NCBI GenBank assembly: GCA_014379305.1
Contig: JACMMB010000025.1
Coordinates: 1-5,183, forward strand
Direction: 5' to 3'
Source of the DNA: Akkermansiaceae bacterium
Lineage (GTDB): Bacteria > Verrucomicrobiota > Verrucomicrobiia > Verrucomicrobiales > Akkermansiaceae
Length of the DNA: 5,183 bases
Every line of letters starts with the position of its first letter. Position 1 is the first letter of the stretch. The notes under the pieces were generated by a model. That model searched no databases, was not told the DNA's origin, and was given only the letters and a program-made list of their open reading frames with translations. Position numbers and translations under genes: made by a program. Below, one piece after another: positions 1 through 4,660 of the stretch.

Positions 1-83
1 GCCACGGCGCGTTGCCCTTGCCCGCGCCGCACCGCCGTCACCATTTCCTGCCGAACTTTTTCCGAGAGTCTTTCATCCCGCAA
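1..83 (-). CDS. Transposase N-terminus, helix-turn-helix type (partial, runs off left edge)
   Basis: Read leftward from a TTG at 83-81, the frame gives MRDERLSEKV, RQEMVTAVRR, GQGQRAV and then a GCN (Ala) codon at the edge. The pattern VTAVRRGQxxRAVA matches the first helices of the helix-turn-helix that opens many integrase-type (DDE) transposases of the IS481/IS21/IS3 kind; in those proteins this part binds the element's ends and the catalytic rve domain follows. Only 27 codons are visible, so the catalytic part is not seen and the exact family is open. A TAG lies two codons upstream of the TTG, so the start must be this TTG or the internal ATG at 44-42; I chose TTG because ERLSEKVRQE reads as protein-like. 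The tandem repeats just upstream support the mobile-element reading. Confidence 0.55.
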   Translation of the reverse strand, partial: MRDERLSEKVRQEMVTAVRRGQGQRAV

Positions 84-92
84 ACCCTATCA

Positions 93-142
93 CACTGACC
101 TAGATCAGATGTCACTTCCCTGACCAACATCAGATGGCACTT
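93..142. repeat. Two adjacent 25-bp direct repeats at the IS end
   Basis: Copies at 93-117 and 118-142 lie back to back and match at 21 of 25 positions. The shared core includes CTGACC, ATCAGATG and CACTT. Multiple short repeats at an element's end are usual transposase-binding sites in IS21-like elements. Their place directly upstream of the leftward transposase start supports that role, which is an inference. Confidence 0.7.
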
Positions 143-734
143 GCCCGAGGATGACTGATGGAAAGCCTCGCCTGTTGGCCTGAATCCGGTCCAGGACAAT
201 GTTCATGTATTCTCTGCCCGATCGACGTTCCTGCATACGGCTTCAAGCGTGAATTGTCGGGCAGGTACCAGCTGCAAAGACGGGACGGAATCGCCAATAC
301 AGGAAGCACCCTTCGTTGCCGGGGGAAGTCCCCATTTCCCATCAAGCGTTGATCGTCATGGCTCCGAATGGGCGGCGTCCCGTGATTTCCGGGTCACTCT
401 TAACCGTATCCACTCGAACGCGAATAGGAGCGAACGGAGAGGAATGAACCTGAAGCCGGCAGTCGAGGTAACCGCAAAAAGGTGGCAGAGCCTATCTTCA
501 CCAGTCCTTTTGCGCCTTTTGTTTCGAGGATGAACCGAGTTTTGCAGCGTTGGCAACAATCGCAAAGGCGTCTCTGTTTGGTGACTGTCGGCCAAACCCG
601 AAAACCTGAGAATGGCAACAAGGACCTCTTCACACTACTCTGTTACGTTGCCTCTTGTTCGAAAGGATCGGTCCGCACAGCGGACCATCTGGAAAATCAT
701 GGAGAGCACTCTGGCGAAATGCAGGGCAACAATC
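143..734. other. Gap with no supported gene
   Basis: All six frames contain only short open stretches without recognisable domains, convincing start signals or protein-like composition. The longest candidates (plus 249-533 and 482-769; minus 356-595 and 400-633) overlap one another in different frames and look like chance. An ATG at 444 preceded by a GGAGAGG-like stretch gives only a 29-codon product. An 8-bp inverted repeat (CTGCCCGA at 214-221, TCGGGCAG at 257-264) and a hairpin at 670-686 are the only structures I noted. The segment could be degraded former coding sequence beside the insertion sequence. Confidence 0.6.
670..686 (-). terminator. Stem-loop downstream of the leftward secreted-protein gene
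   Basis: GGTCCGC and GCGGACC form a perfect 7-bp, GC-rich stem around a 3-nt loop, about 50 nt beyond the stop codon of the leftward gene at 735. On the minus strand it is followed by GATCCTTTCG, which has only three Ts in a row, so it is at best a weak intrinsic terminator; it could instead mark a processed RNA 3' end. Confidence 0.35.
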
Positions 735-1328
735 TCACGGACCTGGCTTCGGTCTGCCGGCGACAATGATGCCATTGATCGGCACAATCTTTTCGGTGAC
801 GTTGTAAATCGAAATCCATCCATTCGCGACGGATTGAAACGAGCCTGCGCCACTGACGTCCACTCCAGCGACCGGTCTTTCCGAAATGTTCCAGGTCGAA
901 TTGCCCTGCAACTCCGCGCGAACAGACCCGGTATCAAAGGAGAACCTGTTGAGGGCACGGGTGAAGATCGTAAGGCCATTGGTTCTCAAGACAGCAACGT
1001 CCTGGTAAACATTGAACTGGGCCGGGCTGGGAATTTCGAGGACGGTATTGGTGCCTCTTGTTATCCTCAGAAATGCGCTGAGACCGCCCGTGATGCCAGG
1101 CGGGTTGCCGGTCGGAGTAACCAGATACAGACGTCCGTTGGGAACATTTGTGCCAGCGAGGTATCGGATCAATTCCTTTGTCCCGATTCTGATGACCTTG
1201 TTGCCGACGGTGTCGTAAGCCGTCAGGCTCACGGTAAGCGGTTGCACAAGGTGTTGCGCGTGACTTTGCAGGACTGTCCCAAATACGACCAAAGCGCCTG
1301 AGAGTGCGATTCTGAACTTTCGTTTCAT
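735..1328 (-). CDS. Secreted protein of unknown function (197 aa)
   Basis: I do not recognise the family. The start at 1328-1326 gives a textbook signal peptide: MKRKFRIALS (basic n-region), then GALVVFGTVLQ (hydrophobic), then SHA before Gln24, a likely signal peptidase I site. A longer frame opens at 1463, but its first 45 residues are Cys/Pro/Arg-rich and would bury the signal peptide, so it is rejected. The mature protein of about 174 residues is rich in Val, Thr, Asn and Gly with alternating hydrophobic residues, suggesting beta structure, and has no Cys; it ends GRPKPGP. No catalytic motif is visible. The only SD-like sequence, AGGAAG at 1350-1345, sits 16 nt from the ATG, which is too far for a standard site. 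It is transcribed divergently from the PAS/receiver gene and seems to be a single-gene unit exported to the periplasm or beyond. Coding status is well supported, function is not. Confidence 0.75.
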   Translation of the reverse strand: MKRKFRIALSGALVVFGTVLQSHAQHLVQPLTVSLTAYDTVGNKVIRIGTKELIRYLAGTNVPNGRLYLVTPTGNPPGITGGLSAFLRITRGTNTVLEIPSPAQFNVYQDVAVLRTNGLTIFTRALNRFSFDTGSVRAELQGNSTWNISERPVAGVDVSGAGSFQSVANGWISIYNVTEKIVPINGIIVAGRPKPGP

Positions 1329-1679
1329 AAATCGATATATCCATCTTCCTGAATTTTGGTTCCCGATGCCGACAAATGTTTCACTGTTTTGCTTCCGGAC
1401 GATGCCCGGAGCAACGATGTCACAATGTATATCGCCCCGGGCAGATGGACATGGGGTGTTCACCCTAAAGTTGCGGAGGTTCGACCTCCGCAGCGACGCG
1501 ACTCTCTCTCGACGGACGGCATTGGCATCGCCCGGGCCCCGAGCATCCGCTGATTAAATCGGATAAACTTGGCCACACGACGAAGCACGTTTGTCGCTGG
1601 ATTCGTGGTCGGAGGGGTTGACTCCCGTAGTCTGGATTCACCCCATATCCCAGTACCCGTCGTAGGATAGGCTTATGGG
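1329..1679. promoter_or_regulatory. Divergent intergenic control region
   Basis: These 351 bp separate the leftward secreted-protein gene from the rightward PAS/receiver gene, so promoters for both should lie here. No gene is supported inside. I see two adjacent inverted repeats (GGGTG-TT-CACCC near 1454-1465 and the strong hairpin at 1470-1494) and a TTGACT at 1618-1623 that could be a -35 box for the rightward gene, but no good -10 at 16-18 bp, so I do not assign a promoter. Confidence 0.4.
1470..1494. other. Strong intergenic hairpin with TCG loop
   Basis: Positions 1472-1480 and 1484-1492 pair perfectly over 9 bp (TGCGGAGGT with ACCTCCGCA) around a 3-nt TCG loop. A G-T wobble (1471/1493) and a G-C pair (1470/1494) extend it to 11 bp. 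It lacks a T-tract on either side, so it is not a clear intrinsic terminator. It is 142 bp upstream of the leftward ATG and 186 bp upstream of the rightward GTG, and could be an operator or an RNA structure. Confidence 0.6.
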
Positions 1680-1683
1680 GTGA
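1638..1683 (+). promoter_or_regulatory. Stem-loop that contains the SD and pairs over the GTG start
   Basis: TCACCCCATA (1638-1647) and TATGGGGTGA (1674-1683) are perfect 10-bp complements; the second arm includes the GTG start codon at 1680-1682. The 26-nt loop carries the SD-like AGGATAGG (1664-1671), 8 nt before the start. A 5-bp inner helix (TATCC 1646-1650 with GGATA 1665-1669) overlaps the SD and could also form. Folding would hide the ribosome entry site, so a translational control role is plausible but inferred. Confidence 0.5.
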
Positions 1684-2405
1684 GTGCGACGACCACGATA
1701 TCCAGCAGTAGACCACGACCAAAGCCGGTCGAGGACTGGACGGATGCACTGCCCAAACCGTCCCCTGTCAAAGAATTGGCACAGCTACACCGCACCGAGC
1801 GGGACCTCAAGCGGGCGCTCGATTACGTGGAGGCCATCATTGAAACGGTCCCGCCGCTGTTGGTTCTCGACGAAAAACTGCGCGTGCGGATGGCCAACGA
1901 GTCTTTCTGCAAGAGTTTCGAAATCCCTCACGGCGAGACTGTGGGCCGTCTGATGTATGATTTGGGCGATGGCGAGTGGAGCATACCTGCCGGCAAATAC
2001 GCGGATCGCGAAAAATTCCCCCTGCCCTGCCTGGTCCTGCTCGATTTGAAGCTGCCCCATGTGATGGGGCAGAACGTTCTTAAATGGATCCGCCAACAGC
2101 CCAGGATGACCTTGGTGGTCATCATACTAACCGCATCCGGCGAAGACGCGGATATCGCGACCGCCTATCGTTTGGGCGCCAATGCGTTTCTGACCAAACC
2201 GTCCGAGGCCAGCAAACTTGGGGACATGGTCAAAGCCATCAAGGACTTCTGGCTGACACACAACACGCTGCCGGAAGACTCAAGCGGTGGCAGCAACACC
2301 TGGCTTGGTGCCGGGCACGCACAACCGCGTTCACGACCACGACTGGGCATCCTGAGAATGGTGCAGGTCGTGAAGAATGGAACCACATCCATACTCACAA
2401 AATGA
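1680..2405 (+). CDS. Chimeric PAS / truncated receiver (CheY-like) protein, 241 aa
   Basis: Residues about 45-103 resemble a sensor-kinase PAS segment (EAIIETVPPLLVLDEKLRVR, then MANESF, then VGRLMYDLGDGEW). At residues 103-105 the sequence changes abruptly to a single-domain receiver of the Rcp1/CheY-like type: KYADREKFPLPCLVLLDLKL, with phospho-acceptor D122, T151 in the ILTASGED strand and K173 in LTKPSE, ending in KDFWLTHN. The receiver is missing about its first 60 residues, including strand 1 and the acidic pair that binds Mg2+, so normal phosphorylation looks impossible. The last 45 residues are Ser/Gly/Arg-rich and match no domain I know; they may be read-through. The GTG at 1680 is chosen because a TAG lies in frame at 1668 and AGGATAGG sits 8 nt upstream. 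The stop overlaps the next gene's ATG. I infer a deletion that fused a PAS-kinase gene to a following receiver gene. It may be a decaying gene or a new protein. Confidence 0.75.
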   Translation: MSATTTISSSRPRPKPVEDWTDALPKPSPVKELAQLHRTERDLKRALDYVEAIIETVPPLLVLDEKLRVRMANESFCKSFEIPHGETVGRLMYDLGDGEWSIPAGKYADREKFPLPCLVLLDLKLPHVMGQNVLKWIRQQPRMTLVVIILTASGEDADIATAYRLGANAFLTKPSEASKLGDMVKAIKDFWLTHNTLPEDSSGGSNTWLGAGHAQPRSRPRLGILRMVQVVKNGTTSILTK

Positions 2406-3076
2406 AAAAAATTACCGTACTACTGTGTGATGATCACACCATTCTTCGACAAGGACTGCGAAAGCTCCTGGAGGCAGAGGCAGACATCCAGGTGGTCGGT
2501 GAAGCGGCCAATGGTCAACACTCGGTGCGCGAAGCGAAAAGGCTCAGGCCCGACGTGGTTGTCCAGGATCTTGCGATGCCGCTGCTAAACGGTTTGGAAG
2601 CCACCCGCCAGATTACATTGGAACTCCCTTCAGCCAAAGTGCTCATCCTCTCGGCTTACTCTGACGATGAGTACATAGATCACGCCATCAGAGCAGGTGC
2701 GGCAGGTTATTTGATGAAAGAAACCGCTGGAGAGGATTTGCTGCGGGCGATCCGCGAAATTGTCAACGGCAACGCTTTTTTCAGCCCGCCCATTTCCAGA
2801 CGACTGTTGAAACAGTGGCAGGAAAAAAAAACCGATGGCAGCCCGGACAGGACGAGGTCAACCAGGTTGACCAGTCGTCAAACGGAAATTCTCCAGTTGA
2901 TCGCGGAAGGATATGCCTCCAAGCAAATCGCCGACTCGCTGTCAATAAGCGTAAAAACTGTGGAGAAACATCGGCAAGACCTCATGAACATGTTGAACAT
3001 TCATAACATTGCCTCGTTGACACGATACGCCGTTTCCAGCGGCGTCGTGGAATCCAACCGAATGCCCAATTGTTGA
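2402..3076 (+). CDS. NarL/FixJ-family response regulator with LuxR-type HTH, 224 aa
   Basis: This is a cytoplasmic two-component transcription regulator. The N-terminal receiver (about residues 3-120) has the acidic pair D10-D11 (LLCDDH), phospho-acceptor D56 in VVVQDLAMP, S84 in LILSAYSDDE and K106 in YLMKET, so all active-site positions are intact. A linker of about 35 polar residues leads to a LuxR-type helix-turn-helix at about 156-213 (LTSRQTEILQLIAEG, then SKQIADSLSISVKTVEKHRQ, then LMNMLNIHN). Length is normal for the family. An upstream extension to 2084 in the same frame is rejected because it overlaps the PAS/receiver gene and has no domain. No SD is visible before the ATG, whose bases 2402-2405 overlap the previous stop (ATGA), so translation is probably coupled. 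The cognate kinase is not in the window. An unusual Gln precedes D56, where the family normally has a hydrophobic residue. Confidence 0.93.
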   Translation: MKKITVLLCDDHTILRQGLRKLLEAEADIQVVGEAANGQHSVREAKRLRPDVVVQDLAMPLLNGLEATRQITLELPSAKVLILSAYSDDEYIDHAIRAGAAGYLMKETAGEDLLRAIREIVNGNAFFSPPISRRLLKQWQEKKTDGSPDRTRSTRLTSRQTEILQLIAEGYASKQIADSLSISVKTVEKHRQDLMNMLNIHNIASLTRYAVSSGVVESNRMPNC

Positions 3077-3210
3077 GCGACATCAGCGCCGTGGGCCAAC
3101 TCCTGATCACGACGTTGTCGAGGTTTCCATGGACGAATTTTGACGCGTGGAAATGCCTTTTGCGCAACGCACTGATGGTGGACGCACGCGTGCGACCGAA
3201 AATGGTAGGC

Positions 3211-3347
3211 ATGACCCGTCAGCGGAGTTTTGTAGAGAAGGGAAGATCACCCCTCGCGAGAAACTTCTCGCGCGGATGGAAGAAATCATCCCCTGGCGGA
3301 GCCTGCTGGCGGTCCTGGAACCTTTCTAGCCCAAGGGCGAGCGCGGT
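3211..3347 (+). pseudogene. IS5-family transposase remnant (N-terminal fragment, frameshifted and stopped)
   Basis: From the ATG at 3211 one frame reads MTRQRSFVEKG; near 3240 the similarity passes to the frame one base back, which reads KITPREKLLARMEEIIPWRS and then LLAVLEPF, followed by a TAG at 3327-3329 and, still in frame, PKGERG. IS5-type transposases begin with a short basic leader, then RRExFLxxMxxxVPWxxLxALIEPxYPK and G-GRPP; here the expected Tyr codon (TAC or TAT) is TAG and the RPP motif is lost, with no catalytic DDE region after it. A 1-nt deletion (or 2-nt insertion) plus a nonsense change explain the pattern. Only about 45 codons survive of a protein usually above 300 residues. 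It cannot be active. It lies 134 bp after the response regulator, same strand. Confidence 0.7.
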
Positions 3348-3455
3348 TCCTCTGATTAGGATTACACCCCAGCGGAAGAATTGGATTCCTCAGTTAGGCT
3401 TCTAAAGCCGCCGAGAGCTGAAAGAAAATCTGAGGCCATTCTGGCGGCGAGAACA

Positions 3456-3974
3456 ATGAAGCGAAAGCAAATGAAAAGCATAAACCTTCGAACCATGCAA
3501 TTTTTGACGGTGGTGAGCATGATCTTCGTCCTTAACGTTCACGGACAGGCTGTAAAAGCGGTTCCCCCGCCGGTGCAGCCGGCCCCAATACAACCCGCGC
3601 CAGTGAAACCCGCGCCGATCCCTCCTCGGACCGTGCCGCCGGGATTACCCGCCCAGCCGAGTCTGCCGGTTGAGCCGCTGCCACCCGGGCAACCATTCAC
3701 GCCCGCTCAGCCTTTTGCCCCGGGCGAATCCGTGAGGAGCGGCACCAACCGGTTCGTCTCGCCTACCAACCGGTTCGTCTCGCCTACCAACCGGTTCGTC
3801 TCACCTACCAACCGGTTCGTCTCACCTACCAATCGGTTCGTCTCACCTACCAATCGGTTCGTCTCACCTACCAACCGGTTCGTCTCACCTACCAACCGGT
3901 TCTTCTTACCTACCAACAGTTTTCCCCGTTTGACCAACAATCCTTCTGGACTGACCAATCCATCGCCGAACTAA
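3456..3974 (+). CDS. Exported proline-rich protein with TNRFVSP heptad repeats (172 aa)
   Basis: No known family is recognised. From the ATG at 3456 the product starts MKRKQMKSIN, with a hydrophobic stretch FLTVVSMIFVLNV followed by HGQA, a likely signal peptide; the second Met (3471) is an equally possible start, and the longer frame from 3381 would put 25 extra polar residues before the signal. Residues about 33-90 are Pro-rich with QPAP-like repeats (VQPAPIQPAPVKPAPIPP, then QPFTPAQPFAPG). From residue 97 to the end, eleven 7-residue units each begin TN: seven identical TNRFVSP, then TNRFFLP, TNSFPRL, TNNPSGL and the terminal TNPSPN. There is no Cys in the mature part and no membrane anchor. 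Such composition suggests an extended, disordered or surface/wall-associated protein; this is inference. No clear SD is visible. It looks like a single-gene unit. Confidence 0.72.
   Translation: MKRKQMKSINLRTMQFLTVVSMIFVLNVHGQAVKAVPPPVQPAPIQPAPVKPAPIPPRTVPPGLPAQPSLPVEPLPPGQPFTPAQPFAPGESVRSGTNRFVSPTNRFVSPTNRFVSPTNRFVSPTNRFVSPTNRFVSPTNRFVSPTNRFFLPTNSFPRLTNNPSGLTNPSPN
3744..3974 (+). repeat. Coding tandem repeat, 21-bp period, 11 units
   Basis: Units 1-7 (3744-3890) differ only at two synonymous sites: units 1-2 have TCG, units 3-7 TCA; units 5-6 have AAT, the others AAC. Unit 8 (3891-3911) has three changes, and units 9-11 (3912-3974) keep the 21-bp period and the Thr-Asn codons but diverge elsewhere, ending at the TAA. 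The order fits an old repeat whose 5' part was recently re-expanded by slippage or unequal exchange. Confidence 0.95.
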
Positions 3975-4248
3975 ACAGGCATTTATCACGACAGCTCCGT
4001 TCCTAAACCCGGCGGGTTACTTTGACCCCGATGGCCGAGCTCCGACTTCGCGCTGCGACGGGATTTTGAAGGCAGACAATGCGGTCGAGCGCGGGTTGGC
4101 TGCCGAAGTTAAAGGTCCATCCTCGCTTGCCACACTTTTCTGGCCAGGGATGGAGGTCCGTCGCGAGCCGACCTTTTTCCATTCGATTCGAATCAAAATT
4201 TGAGCTTTGCTGCCCGCCGGTCTGAGGTGGAATCTGTCGCATGCAGGC

Positions 4249-4283
4249 GGCTGCTGCGCATTCGCAATTTATGCGCAGCAGCC
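4249..4283. other. Perfect 13-bp inverted repeat, 9-nt loop
   Basis: GGCTGCTGCGCAT (4249-4261) and ATGCGCAGCAGCC (4271-4283) are exact complements around TCGCAATTT. The stem is long and GC-rich, but there is no T-tract on either strand. It could be a transcript-end hairpin, a protein-binding site or a repetitive extragenic palindrome; which of these cannot be decided from one copy. Confidence 0.6.
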
Positions 4284-4454
4284 CCTGACCATCCCCACCC
4301 CGTTAACTCCGCCCATTCACAGATTCTCCCGACCGGCCATTTCTCATGACGCTCCCAGCCAATCTTCCCCTGATTGACCGAGGATCCCGAGAGCAAGAGC
4401 ATCTGGTTAAATGGGCGGATCCTGGCGTCTTTTCCGCAAAGATCGTCAAAATCC

Positions 4455-4471
4455 ACCTCAGCCGCTGAGGT
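4455..4471. other. Near-perfect palindrome ACCTCAGC-C-GCTGAGGT
   Basis: Two 8-bp complementary arms are separated by one base. As RNA it would fold as a 6-bp stem with a 5-nt loop. As DNA it has the shape of a dimeric regulator's operator. It lies about 190 bp upstream of the sigma-factor start. No T-tract follows. Confidence 0.4.
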
Positions 4472-4532
4472 TCACCCGGTTTCCCCAGCGTGGGCCGATA
4501 CCCCTTATACGGAGGCAGAAAGGCGCATCTTT

Positions 4533-4554
4533 CAAAAATGTTAAAATATTTTTG
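4533..4554. promoter_or_regulatory. AT-rich inverted repeat upstream of the sigma-factor gene
   Basis: CAAAAAT (4533-4539) and ATTTTTG (4548-4554) are complementary around GTTAAAAT, in the most AT-rich stretch of the window and about 110-130 bp upstream of the sigma-factor ATG. It may be part of that gene's promoter or an operator. No promoter consensus could be assigned. Confidence 0.35.
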
Positions 4555-4630
4555 CCTGTGTTTTCAGGGGAAGATGACAAAACTGCATTTTCGGAAATAA
4601 TCTGAAAGATTTGCCCGAGTTGCTGCGTAT

Positions 4631-4660
4631 AGGAGACAACGGGGCATTGGCCCCAGATCC
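4631..4660 (+). promoter_or_regulatory. Distant SD plus short hairpin before the sigma-factor ATG
   Basis: AGGAG (4631-4635) is the only good SD but lies 25 nt from the ATG at 4661. Between them GGGGC (4641-4645) and GCCCC (4650-4654) form a 5-bp all-GC stem with an ATTG loop. If folded, the unpaired distance falls to 11 nt (5 + 6), close to usable spacing. An alternative is an in-frame ATT at 4646, 10 nt from the SD, a very rare start codon. Confidence 0.45.

Larger units (their letters stand above)
1..142 (-). mobile_element. End of an insertion sequence (partial)
   Basis: The leftward transposase start and the two 25-bp repeats immediately outside it form a typical IS end: terminal binding repeats followed within about 10 bp by the transposase gene. 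The exact outer border is not visible; it should lie near 142-150, where similarity to the repeats stops. No target-site duplication can be tested because the other end is outside the window. Confidence 0.5.
3975..4660. other. Long gap with no supported gene; several inverted repeats
   Basis: No frame here shows a domain, signal peptide or credible start; the open stretches on the minus strand (4003-4242, 4193-4456) are compositionally poor and overlap each other. A short AACCC-GGC-GGGTT hairpin at 4006-4018, about 30 bp past the heptad-repeat gene, is a weak candidate for its transcript end. Other structures are listed separately. The last about 150 bp become AT-rich and should contain the promoter of the sigma-factor gene, but I see no consensus -35/-10 pair. 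Confidence 0.6.

Noticed and set aside
482..769. 95-codon plus-strand frame beginning MAEPIFTSPF
   Set aside because: No recognisable domain, overlaps competing frames and runs into the 3' end of the leftward gene; a conserved repeat cannot be excluded without a search.
612..1301. 229-codon open frame on the plus strand
   Set aside because: It lies mostly antisense to the signal-peptide protein at 735-1328, shows no domain and has an Arg/Ser/Asp-rich composition typical of an antisense shadow.
1329..1463. 45-residue N-terminal extension of the leftward secreted protein
   Set aside because: It would put a Cys/Pro-rich segment before an otherwise perfect signal peptide and crosses the divergent control region.
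1618..1646. TTGACT as a sigma-70 -35 box for the PAS/receiver operon
   Set aside because: No acceptable -10 hexamer at 16-18 bp; the best AT-rich match is at about 20 bp and weak.
2084..2401. 106-residue N-terminal extension of the NarL-type regulator
   Set aside because: It overlaps the receiver-encoding frame of the upstream gene; the receiver domain begins naturally at the ATG at 2402.
3183..3194. 12-bp palindrome CGCACGCGTGCG
   Set aside because: Short GC-rich palindromes of this size are expected occasionally; no gene start or repeated copy makes it meaningful.
3744..3911. CRISPR-like array
   Set aside because: The 21-bp units are directly adjacent with no spacers and lie in frame inside a coding region.
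3707..3958. Minus-strand open frame with ETNRLVG repeats
   Set aside because: A stop-free 21-bp repeat automatically opens other frames; there is no signal peptide or start signal, and the plus-strand frame has a signal peptide and a repeat that ends at its stop.
4380..4430. AGGATCC and GGATCCT inverted repeat
   Set aside because: Only 7 bp and based on the common palindrome GGATCC; no supporting context.
4003..4456. Two overlapping minus-strand open frames (79 and 87 codons)
   Set aside because: No domain, no SD, overlapping each other and crossing the 13-bp inverted repeat; likely chance.
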